This document shows positions 7,600 to 14,831 of a DNA stretch of 64,000 bases, one piece after another. How positions within the stretch are numbered: the first letter of the stretch is position 1; each line of letters starts with the position of its first letter. Made by a program: the position numbers and the translations under genes. The DNA lies in contig NZ_VUMV01000001.1 of assembly GCF_009696005.1 (NCBI RefSeq), forward strand, positions 1 to 64,000, given 5' to 3'. This DNA is from Bilifractor porci. Lineage in GTDB: Bacteria > Bacillota > Clostridia > Lachnospirales > Lachnospiraceae. Below the pieces are notes generated by a model. That model saw nothing but the letters and a program-made list of their open reading frames with translations, did no database searches and was not told the origin of the DNA.

Positions 7600-9204
7600 A
7601 TGAACAGAGGAAACGGTGCGGAAGTCATTGCGCAGGGACAGACGGCTCTTGGCATTGAGCTTGGCTCTACCAGAATTAAGTCTGTGCTCACAGATTATTC
7701 GGGAAGGGTTCTGGCGGTCGGATTTTATGATTGGGAAAACTCCCTGATAAACGGGGTCTGGACGTACAGCCTGGAGGATATTCACGCAGGCCTGCGGGGA
7801 AGCTATTCATCTCTGCGGGAAGAAGTGAACAAAAAGTACGGTGTTGCGCTGAAAAGGACGGGAGCGATCGGCATCAGTGCCATGATGCACGGATATATGG
7901 CTCTGGATAAGGATGGCAGACAGCTTGCGCCTTTCCAGACATGGCGGAATACTAATACACAGCAGGCGGCGGATGAACTGACAGAGTTGTTCCGGTTTAA
8001 TATACCGCTCCGCTGGAGTATCGCGCATCTGTACCAGAGAATTCTGGACGGTGAAGAACTTGTGAAAAAGCTGGATTATGTCGTGACACTTTCCGGTTAT
8101 ATTCACAGGCTCCTGACGGGAGAACGGGTGCTTGGAATCGGTGATGCGGCGGGAATGTTCCCTATTGACTCTGAGAAGCGGGATTATGACCAGCGGATGG
8201 TCGAGCAGTTTGACCGGCTGATTGAGAAATACCATTTTTCCTGGAAGCTTCGTGATATTTTCCCGAAAGTACTGTCCGCGGGAGAGCAGGCAGGCTTTCT
8301 GACGGAGGAAGGTGCCGCTTTTCTGGATGAGAGCGGACAGCTGGAAGCGGGAATTCCGCTCTGTCCTCCGGAGGGTGATGCCGGAACCGGAATGGTTGCC
8401 ACCAATTCTGTTGCTGTCCGTACGGGAAATGTATCTGCCGGTACCAGTACATTTGCCATGATTGTTCTGGAAAAGCCGCTGCGGAAGCTGCACAGGGAGA
8501 TTGATATGGTAACGACGCCGACAGGCTATCCCTGCGCCATGTCTCACGCAAACAACGGGACGTCTGACCTGAATGCCTGGATTGGTATTTTCAGAGAGTT
8601 CTGTGAGCTGATGGGGATCCAGGCGGACACCGGAGAACTTTTTCAGAAGCTTTACGCCCATTCCCTGGAAGGAGACCCGGACTGTGGAGGCCTGATGGCA
8701 TACGGGTATTATTCCGGTGAAAATGTGACAATGATCAATGAGGGCAGGCTTGCCTTTTTGCGGACACCTTCCAGCAGGTTTAATCTGGCAAATTTCATGA
8801 GAGTGAACCTTTATACCTCTCTGGGTGCGGTGAAGCTAGGCATGGATATTCTGATGAAAGATGAGGAAGTGAAAATAGACAGACTTACCGGGCACGGCGG
8901 ACTTTTTAAGACGAAGGGGGTTGCGCAGAGATACCTGTCCGCTTCGGTCAATGCTCCTGTTACCGTTATGGATACGGCAAATGAGGGAGGAGCCTGGGGA
9001 ATTGCTCTCCTTGCCGCGTTCCTGGCGGACGGAAAAGGAATGACGCTGGAAGAATATCTGGACAAGAGGATATTTTCCGGAGTGCACGGGACCACTGTCA
9101 TGGCGGCTCCGGAGGAAGTGCAGGGCTACGAAATTTTCACAGAGCGCTACAAAAAGGGGCTTGCCGTGGAGAAGGCCGCAATCCGCGCGATGGATTGGAA
9201 GTAA
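7600..9204 (+). CDS. FGGY-family carbohydrate kinase
   Basis: A 534-residue sugar kinase of the FGGY family, ATP-dependent cytoplasmic enzymes that phosphorylate pentoses, pentuloses or polyols. The N-terminal phosphate-1 motif is GIELGSTRIKS and the adenosine region is GGLFKTKGVAQRYLS near the C-terminal third; GNVSAGTSTFAM is the central phosphate-2 loop. Length is near that of L-ribulokinase-like members, but the substrate cannot be fixed. The start at 7600 was preferred to an upstream ATG at 7558 because AAGGCAGGG precedes it and because 7558 lies inside the GGDEF remnant. No sugar transporter or isomerase is adjacent; an MBOAT gene follows 98 bases downstream. Confidence 0.85.
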   Translation: MNRGNGAEVIAQGQTALGIELGSTRIKSVLTDYSGRVLAVGFYDWENSLINGVWTYSLEDIHAGLRGSYSSLREEVNKKYGVALKRTGAIGISAMMHGYMALDKDGRQLAPFQTWRNTNTQQAADELTELFRFNIPLRWSIAHLYQRILDGEELVKKLDYVVTLSGYIHRLLTGERVLGIGDAAGMFPIDSEKRDYDQRMVEQFDRLIEKYHFSWKLRDIFPKVLSAGEQAGFLTEEGAAFLDESGQLEAGIPLCPPEGDAGTGMVATNSVAVRTGNVSAGTSTFAMIVLEKPLRKLHREIDMVTTPTGYPCAMSHANNGTSDLNAWIGIFREFCELMGIQADTGELFQKLYAHSLEGDPDCGGLMAYGYYSGENVTMINEGRLAFLRTPSSRFNLANFMRVNLYTSLGAVKLGMDILMKDEEVKIDRLTGHGGLFKTKGVAQRYLSASVNAPVTVMDTANEGGAWGIALLAAFLADGKGMTLEEYLDKRIFSGVHGTTVMAAPEEVQGYEIFTERYKKGLAVEKAAIRAMDWK

Positions 9205-9227
9205 CATAAATAATGCGGTGATCAATC

Positions 9228-9271
9228 TTGACACTCCCTGCGGAAAACAGTAGCATATCTTCTGCAGGGAG
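9228..9271 (+). promoter_or_regulatory. Candidate promoter overlapped by an inverted repeat, before MBOAT 2
   Basis: TTGACA at 9228-9233 is followed after 17 bases by TAGCAT (9251-9256), a plausible sigma-A promoter. The spacer and -10 box lie between the arms of a perfect 8-bp inverted repeat, CTCCCTGC at 9234-9241 and GCAGGGAG at 9264-9271. A regulator bound to the repeat would cover the promoter; alternatively the repeat acts as a 5' RNA hairpin from an upstream start. Confidence 0.45.
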
Positions 9272-9302
9272 AGTTCAGGGGAAGATTGATAAGGGGAGAG
9301 TC

Positions 9303-10736
9303 ATGCAATTTTCCAGTTTGTTTTTTATCGCGGTATTTCTGCCGGTTTATCTGACAGTCTATATTTGTGCGCCCGAAATTCAGAAAAAAAACCGGGCGCT
9401 TCTGCTTGCCTCGCTGATTTTTTATGCATTCGGGGGCATTCAGTATCTGTTCTTGCTTCTTATCATGACTGCAGTCGGATGGATCATGGGAATCCGCATG
9501 ACGCAGAATGAGAGGTTTCCTATGAGAAAGAAGCTGGACTTAATCCTGTCCGTTGCTGTCTTTCTTTCTGTCCTCGGAATTTTCAAATATTCCGGCTTTT
9601 TCGGGACAAGCCTGAATCAGCTTTTTCATACAAATATAAAAGTACTTAAGGTGGCAATGCCGCTTGGGATCTCTTTCTATACCTTCAAGCTGATTTCCTA
9701 TATTGCCGATGTTTACACAGGAAAGATCGGCGCGGAGAATAAATACGCGAATCTGCTGCTGTACACGGCCTGCTTCCATCATGTCCTGCAGGGACCGATT
9801 ATCCGGTATGGAGATCTGCTTCCACAGATTACGGAGAGAAACTGCAGCTGGCAGTCTCTGTCCGCGGGAATCTGGCGATTCTGCATCGGGCTGTCTAAAA
9901 AAACACTTTTGGCGGATCACTGCGGAGAGCTTGCAGATAACCTTCTGCCTCTTGGCGGATCGGTTTCGGCTATGCCTGTAACGGGAATCTGGCTAGGATC
10001 TGTCTGCTTTACGCTGCAGATGTACCTGGATTTTTCCGCCTATACAGATATGGCAATCGGCCTCGGACAGATGGCGGGGTTCCGCTACATGGAAAACTTT
10101 AATTACCCTTATCTTGCTGATTCGGTCAAGGATTTCTGGAGAAGATGGCATATTTCGCTGAGCACCTTTTTCCGGGACTATGTTTATATTCCTCTCGGCG
10201 GGAACAGAAAGGGAGAGAAGCGGACCGTTCTGAATCTGCTCGCTGTTTGGGCTCTTACGGGACTGTGGCATGGGGCCAGCTGGAATTTTGTCCTCTGGGG
10301 TCTCTTTTATTTTGCGTTTCTGCTTTTAGAGAGGTATCTGACCAGAAAGGGCATGTTTCAATGGAACCCGGTTCTGAAGCATGTGTATGCTATTTTTGTT
10401 TTTAATCTGGGTTGGATCTTTTTCCGTTTTTCGGATTTCGGGCAGCTGGGCGCGGCGCTGAAGGGCTTTTTCGGAATTACTTCTGCCGGGTTTTCCTCTT
10501 CCGCGGTAGCAATCAGTTTTGAGAATAATATCTTTTTCCTGATTTTCAGTATTCTGGCATGCACGCCGGTTTTCCGGATGCTGGGGAGAAGGCTTCGCTG
10601 GCTGTTTCAGGAAAGACGTTGGAATAAAGGGATTATTTTCGGAACAAAAACGGTTCTCGCGATTCTGCTGTTGGCGCTTTCAGTCATCGCACTGACCGGA
10701 AGCTCCTTCCGTCCGTTTTTGTACAATCAGTTTTAA
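9303..10736 (+). CDS. MBOAT family O-acyltransferase (AlgI/DltB-like), cassette 2
   Basis: A 477-residue polytopic membrane acyltransferase, paralogous to the protein at 3668-5032. It has FWRRWHISLSTFFRDYVYIP with His283 and GLWHGASWNF with the presumed catalytic His323. It should bring acetyl groups from acetyl-CoA to the outer face of the membrane. The start at 9303 follows AAGGGGAGAG; an earlier in-frame TTG at 9228 lies in the promoter and has no ribosome binding site. A DHHW gene follows 21 bases after its stop, giving a second minimal acyltransferase pair without SGNH or DUF4358 genes. Confidence 0.9.
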   Translation: MQFSSLFFIAVFLPVYLTVYICAPEIQKKNRALLLASLIFYAFGGIQYLFLLLIMTAVGWIMGIRMTQNERFPMRKKLDLILSVAVFLSVLGIFKYSGFFGTSLNQLFHTNIKVLKVAMPLGISFYTFKLISYIADVYTGKIGAENKYANLLLYTACFHHVLQGPIIRYGDLLPQITERNCSWQSLSAGIWRFCIGLSKKTLLADHCGELADNLLPLGGSVSAMPVTGIWLGSVCFTLQMYLDFSAYTDMAIGLGQMAGFRYMENFNYPYLADSVKDFWRRWHISLSTFFRDYVYIPLGGNRKGEKRTVLNLLAVWALTGLWHGASWNFVLWGLFYFAFLLLERYLTRKGMFQWNPVLKHVYAIFVFNLGWIFFRFSDFGQLGAALKGFFGITSAGFSSSAVAISFENNIFFLIFSILACTPVFRMLGRRLRWLFQERRWNKGIIFGTKTVLAILLLALSVIALTGSSFRPFLYNQF

Positions 10737-10757
10737 TCTTTGGTGAGGCGCGGAAAA

Positions 10758-12200
10758 TTGAAAAAAGAATCTATTACAGAATATATGGATGAGTCCAAGG
10801 ATAAGAGAGCCAAATGGAGCAGACTGCGGACCGCCGCTTTTCTTGTGGCTCTTGGTATTCTCTTTGTGATCGGACTCTGCTTCTGGGCACGGCCGAAAAC
10901 ATCCGAGGCGGAAAAAAGAGAGCTGGACAAATTTCCTGCGCTTTCACTGTCCGGGCTGATGGACGGTTCCTTCTTCTCCGGCGTGGTTTCCTGGTACGGA
11001 GATACCTATCCGGTCCGGGAGGGGATGATAAAGGCGCAGAATTCACTGGAAAATTCATATGGAATCCAGCGCTCTGCTATTTACGGGACTGCAGCCGGCA
11101 CGGCGGATGAAATTCCGAAGGATGAGTCCGGCGCGGCTCCTACCATCACCCCGGCTCCCACTGCCGCTGCGTCGGCGTCGGATTCTTCTTCGGGAACAGA
11201 AACAGTAAAAGCTTCTTCCCAGGATGACGGAAATGCCGTTTCTTCTTCCTCCGGCTCAGAAAATACCGGAGATCAAAACGGAGAAGGGGCGGGGACCATT
11301 CATGATGTTCCAGAATCCATGGGAACCGTTTATGTGGCGGACGGCATGGGGTTTGAGCTCTACTATTTCAGCCAGGAGAACGCGGATACCTATGCTTCCA
11401 TGCTGAATACGGTCAGCACAAAGCTGGACAGCAGCGTGAACATTTATGATATGATTGTTCCAAACAGCTTCGGAGTCAATCTGGATGACGATGCCCAGGC
11501 GGCACTGGGTGCATCTAACCAGAAGGATGCGATCAATTATGTTTACAGCAGACTGGATTCGGGAATAAAGTCGGTTCCGGTTTTTGATACGCTGCGGAGT
11601 CACAACGGAGAGTATCTTTATTTCCGGACGGATCACCACTGGACGGCGACAGGAGCCTGGTACGCGTACCAGGAGTTCTGCAGCAAAAAAGGAATAGAGC
11701 CTCATGGCCTGGACTATTTTACGGAAGAACAGTTCCCCGGCTTCCTCGGCACCTTTTATACATACAGTAACAGAGCACAGTCTCTGGCGGATAATCCGGA
11801 TACGGTTTACGCCTATGTGCCGAAGGGAACCAATGACATTACGATTACACAGCGGGACGGAAATGTTATTAACTGGAATATTGTCGCGGATGCCTCAGGA
11901 TACGGGACAGAATCCAAATACATGTGCTTTATCGGGGGAGACAATCCTTATTCCGTAATCAGCAATCCGTCTGTTACAGACGGTTCATCCTGTGTTATCC
12001 TGAAAGAGTCCTATGGAAACTGCTTTGTTCCGTATCTGGTTGACCATTATCAGAATGTATATGTGATCGATTACCGCTACTACACCGGTGATCTGACATC
12101 GTTCATCAGGGATACTCATGTTTCGGATGTGATCTTCCTGAATAATGTGGAGGCTGTTACCGCGGACAGGGCAAACATGATGCTCGGCCTGTTTCCATAA
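10758..12200 (+). CDS. DHHW family protein (AlgX-like acetyltransferase partner), cassette 2
   Basis: A 480-residue bitopic protein, partner of the preceding MBOAT. A short basic N-terminus leads to a transmembrane helix near residues 22-42 (TAAFLVALGILFVIGLCFW). The outer region contains an inserted Pro/Ala/Ser/Thr-rich low-complexity stretch near 120-180, then the signature FRTDHHWTATGAWY with Asp292-His293-His294-Trp295, and LKESYGNCFVPY near the end. The start is uncertain: TTG at 10758 is chosen because GGTGAGG lies 9 bases before it, but TTG at 10740 and GTG at 10743 are also open. The role, final acetyl transfer to a surface glycan, is inferred from its pairing with the MBOAT gene. Confidence 0.82.
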   Translation: MKKESITEYMDESKDKRAKWSRLRTAAFLVALGILFVIGLCFWARPKTSEAEKRELDKFPALSLSGLMDGSFFSGVVSWYGDTYPVREGMIKAQNSLENSYGIQRSAIYGTAAGTADEIPKDESGAAPTITPAPTAAASASDSSSGTETVKASSQDDGNAVSSSSGSENTGDQNGEGAGTIHDVPESMGTVYVADGMGFELYYFSQENADTYASMLNTVSTKLDSSVNIYDMIVPNSFGVNLDDDAQAALGASNQKDAINYVYSRLDSGIKSVPVFDTLRSHNGEYLYFRTDHHWTATGAWYAYQEFCSKKGIEPHGLDYFTEEQFPGFLGTFYTYSNRAQSLADNPDTVYAYVPKGTNDITITQRDGNVINWNIVADASGYGTESKYMCFIGGDNPYSVISNPSVTDGSSCVILKESYGNCFVPYLVDHYQNVYVIDYRYYTGDLTSFIRDTHVSDVIFLNNVEAVTADRANMMLGLFP

Positions 12201-12263
12201 GCCGGATTCCGGCTGCAGGACATCCCGGAGCGGGTCGGGATTTGGCAGAAAGGAGGACCTCCT

Positions 12264-13034
12264 GTGAATCTATACGAAGCTATTTTCTGCAGAAAGTCGG
12301 TAAGAACCTATACAAACGATGAGATTTCTCCGGAGGTTTTTGATGATTTTCGAAGACACTATCAGGAGATACCGGATTTGTTCGGCGGGATGGAGACGGA
12401 TTTTACCATTCTGGATAACCGGAAGGGGCAGTACAAACTGCTGAGCCTGTTCAGCGTAAGGGCACCGTATTATATGGCGTTCTATTCCGAGGAGGGTCCA
12501 CGCTACATGATGAATATGGGGTGCAGGATGGAACAGATGGTGCTTTATCTCTGCTCCAAAGGCTATGGAACCTGCTTCCTGGCAAGTACCCGCATCAGCC
12601 ACAGCCTGCAGACAAAGGGAAATATGGTGCTGGCCGGGCTGATCGCTTTCGGCATCGCGAAAGGAAGCTGCTGCCGGAAAAAGGCGGAGGCGAAGAGACT
12701 GCCGCTGGAACAGCTCTGCGTCTACCGGGAGACACCCAGGGAATGGATGCGCCAGCTCCTGGAAGCCGCAAGGCTTTCTCCTTCTTCCATGAATATCCAG
12801 CCGTGGCGTTTTGTTGTATATGACAGCAAAATTCATATTTACACGAAGAAACATCCGGCGGAGGACATGAGCCGCTACCGTCTGGATGAACTGAATTTTG
12901 GCATCATGTTTGCCAATATGATGGTGGCCGCAGAGGAGCTGTGGCTGGATCTGGACCTGATTCGTCTGGAGGATATTTCCCAGAAGAACTATCCCAGAAG
13001 CCAGTATGTTTTAAGCGCGGTTCTTAAACTTTAA
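12264..13034 (+). CDS. Nitroreductase family protein
   Basis: A 256-residue protein of the FMN-dependent nitroreductase fold. It begins MNLYEAIFCRKSVRTYTNDEIS, the usual Arg-Ser-Val/Arg flavin-binding opening, and has AARLSPSSMNIQPWRFVVYD near residues 175-195, which also fits the flavin/substrate site. The layout, with a nucleotide-binding-like part first and the SMNIQPWRF part later, resembles the larger two-part Clostridial members. It probably reduces quinone- or nitro-type compounds with NAD(P)H; the substrate is unknown. The GTG start at 12264 has an excellent AAGGAGG 7 bases upstream. Short inverted repeats (AGCCGG/CCGGCT near 12199-12213) lie just before it. Confidence 0.75.
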   Translation: MNLYEAIFCRKSVRTYTNDEISPEVFDDFRRHYQEIPDLFGGMETDFTILDNRKGQYKLLSLFSVRAPYYMAFYSEEGPRYMMNMGCRMEQMVLYLCSKGYGTCFLASTRISHSLQTKGNMVLAGLIAFGIAKGSCCRKKAEAKRLPLEQLCVYRETPREWMRQLLEAARLSPSSMNIQPWRFVVYDSKIHIYTKKHPAEDMSRYRLDELNFGIMFANMMVAAEELWLDLDLIRLEDISQKNYPRSQYVLSAVLKL

Positions 13035-13060
13035 CAGCTTTTCAGATAAAAGATTATTTG

Positions 13061-13096
13061 ACCCGGAATGCAGCACAAAGCGTTTCGGGTTTTCTT
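13061..13096 (+). terminator. Probable weak terminator after the nitroreductase
   Basis: ACCCGGAA at 13061-13068 can pair with TTTCGGGT at 13083-13090 with one mismatch, followed by TTTTC. It separates the accessory genes from the Wood-Ljungdahl promoter. Confidence 0.5.
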
Positions 13097-13237
13097 AATT
13101 CTACCGTTTTACTCCGGTTAGCAGTTTGTATGATTGACACTTGCGGGTATCCTACAAACTGTTGGCATCTGTTGTGGAAAATGCCGGAAAGTACAGGAAA
13201 AAAAACAACCCCCTTGGCGGAACTGACAGTCGTTCTC

Positions 13238-13266
13238 TTGTAAAAAAAGGGGGCATCGTTTATAAT
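13238..13266 (+). promoter_or_regulatory. Sigma-A promoter of the nickel/CODH gene set
   Basis: TTGTAA at 13238-13243, a 17-base spacer, then a perfect TATAAT at 13261-13266. A second TATAAT follows at 13274-13279. The first coding sequence starts at 13330. No other gene lies in 13035-13329. Confidence 0.7.
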
Positions 13267-13329
13267 TAGCATGTATAATTTGTAGTGTAATCAGGCTCTG
13301 TTAAAAAACAGACAAAGGAGTACAGCGAT

Positions 13330-13656
13330 ATGCATATGATTAAGGATGAAAACGGAAATCCTATCCCCCATGGAGCAGAGGAGCATCCGCACTGCCATCA
13401 CCATGATCACTGCGACGCACAGCAGCATGCCGGGGCGGATGGCAAAAAGGACGAGACTCTGGCTCTTCTTACCTACATGATCCAGCACAATGAGCACCAC
13501 GCGGCGGAAATTGACCAGATGGCCGCGGATCTGGAGAAAAAGGGCATGGAGGATGTGGCAAGGCAGATGCGCGAGGGCGTAACAGAATTCCAGAAGGGCA
13601 ATATGCTGCTTAATCTTGCACTCACGCTCTATAAGGAACACCAGAAGGAGGCGTAA
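13330..13656 (+). CDS. Histidine-rich CooJ-like putative nickel-binding protein
   Basis: A 108-residue soluble protein. Residues 14-33 form a metal-binding-like cluster (HPHCHHHDHC around 19-28; thirteen His and two Cys overall). The rest is a helical domain with QHNEHHAAEIDQM near 52-64, which resembles the H(W/F)xxHxxxH nickel motif of the CODH accessory protein CooJ, with the first His replaced. In Rhodospirillum CooJ the His-rich stretch is C-terminal; here it is N-terminal. It is directly followed, 4 bases on, by CooT and then CooC, so delivery or storage of Ni for CODH and acetyl-CoA synthase is the likely role. That function is inferred. AAGGAG at 13315-13320 supports the ATG at 13330. 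Confidence 0.7.
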   Translation: MHMIKDENGNPIPHGAEEHPHCHHHDHCDAQQHAGADGKKDETLALLTYMIQHNEHHAAEIDQMAADLEKKGMEDVARQMREGVTEFQKGNMLLNLALTLYKEHQKEA

Positions 13657-13660
13657 GACA

Positions 13661-13843
13661 ATGTGTCTTGCAACTGTATATAAGGAAAGCGACAACACCG
13701 TCATTATGCAGAATGCTGCCAGGATCGACGTGGACGGAGATACGGTCACCATTACCGATATCATCGGCGACGAGACAAAAATCCAGGGCAGAATTCTTAT
13801 GGTCGATCTGGCCAACAGTGTGGTCAAGTTGGTCTGTGACTGA
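13661..13843 (+). CDS. cooT: CooT family nickel-binding protein
   Basis: A 60-residue protein beginning MCLATVYKE, the CooT-family N-terminus in which Cys2 and the amino terminus form the nickel site of the homodimer. The remainder is an all-beta pattern (IDVDGDTVTITDIIGDETKIQG, described at residues 23-44) typical of the family. CooT assists maturation of the nickel cluster of carbon monoxide dehydrogenase. The start at 13661 is chosen over an upstream ATG at 13616, because AAGGAGGCG ends 8 bases before it and Cys2 is thereby placed correctly. It sits between the His-rich protein gene and cooC. Confidence 0.88.
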   Translation: MCLATVYKESDNTVIMQNAARIDVDGDTVTITDIIGDETKIQGRILMVDLANSVVKLVCD

Positions 13844-13864
13844 CAGACAGGAGGTATTTGATTT

Positions 13865-14632
13865 ATGGCACATGTAATTGCGGTTGCCGGAAAGGGCGGA
13901 GTCGGAAAGACAACCCTGACGGGACTGCTTATCCAATATCTGGCGGAAACTGGAAAGGGACCGATTCTTGCGGTGGATGCGGACGCAAACTCAAATCTCA
14001 ATGAGGTATTGGGTGTGGAGGCTCCTCCGACGCTGGGTGAGATCCGTGAGGAAATCAATCACGCGCAGGATCCGGGAAGTAATTTCCCGTCCGGTATGAG
14101 CAAGGCCGACTACGCAGAGTTCAAGCTGCAGGGAGCACTTGAAGAAGGGGATGATTATGACCTTCTTGTCATGGGACGCTCCCAGGGAAAGGGCTGCTAC
14201 TGTTTTGTAAATGGTCTTCTCCAGACGGAACTGCAGAAGCTGCAGGGAGGCTACAAATATATCGTAGTCGATAATGAGGCTGGGATGGAGCACATCAGCC
14301 GGGGAATTCTGCCCAGCATGGAGACGGCTATTCTGGTGAGTGACTGCTCCCGCAGGGGCGTGCAGGCGGCCGGAAGAATCCGTGACCTGATTGCGGAGTG
14401 CAACATGCATCCGCAGAAGATCGGGCTGATTGTCAACAGGGCTCCGGACGGAAAGCTGAACCAGGGAACGAAAGACGAGATCGAAAAGGAAGGACTGGAG
14501 CTTCTGGGAGTTGTTCCTCACGATGAAACAGTTTATGAATTCGACTGCGACGGGAAGCCCACAATCCGGCTTCCGGAAGACTCCCCGGTAAGAAAGGCTC
14601 TGAAGGATATTATTACAAAGCTGGAGATTTGA
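13865..14632 (+). CDS. cooC: CooC-type nickel-insertion ATPase, copy 1
   Basis: A 255-residue MinD/ParA-like P-loop ATPase that drives nickel insertion into CODH or acetyl-CoA synthase. The deviant Walker A motif AGKGGVGKTT lies at residues 8-17, the switch region is DADANSNLNEVLG, and a CYC metal-binding pair follows in GKGCYCFVNGLLQ. NEAGMEHISRGI marks the Walker B region. AGGAGG precedes the ATG. It closes the first nickel sub-operon and is separated from cooS by 199 bases of structured DNA. A paralogue lies between cooS and acsB; which copy serves which enzyme is not decided by sequence. Confidence 0.9.
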   Translation: MAHVIAVAGKGGVGKTTLTGLLIQYLAETGKGPILAVDADANSNLNEVLGVEAPPTLGEIREEINHAQDPGSNFPSGMSKADYAEFKLQGALEEGDDYDLLVMGRSQGKGCYCFVNGLLQTELQKLQGGYKYIVVDNEAGMEHISRGILPSMETAILVSDCSRRGVQAAGRIRDLIAECNMHPQKIGLIVNRAPDGKLNQGTKDEIEKEGLELLGVVPHDETVYEFDCDGKPTIRLPEDSPVRKALKDIITKLEI

Positions 14633-14831
14633 AAGCTTCAGAGACTGTAAAAGCTTTTATTGTTTTTCGTTTTTATCATACAGATATCTTACAGGCACGG
14701 CCGGACCAATGCGGAGGGCCGGTCTGCTAAGAATATAGAGGCACTGGTACCGGCAGAGATGGGAAACCGGTACATGGACATTCAATTCACTTCATTTTCA
14801 ATAATGAAAATAAATCTTAAGGAGGAAAAAG
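14633..14831 (+). promoter_or_regulatory. Structured gap before cooS
   Basis: Just past the cooC stop, AAAGCTT and AAGCTTT form a stem followed by a T-rich stretch, a weak terminator. GTACCGG (14748-14754) and CCGGTAC (14767-14773) form a perfect hairpin, and ATTTTCA (14794-14800) pairs with TGAAAAT (14805-14811) close to the AAGGAGG of cooS. I see no convincing -35/-10 pair and no cobalamin riboswitch core. The gap probably sets the ratio of nickel chaperones to CODH. Confidence 0.4.

Noticed and set aside
14633-14831. Cobalamin riboswitch before cooS
   Set aside because: No B12-box-like core is visible and the gap is too short for a full aptamer plus platform.
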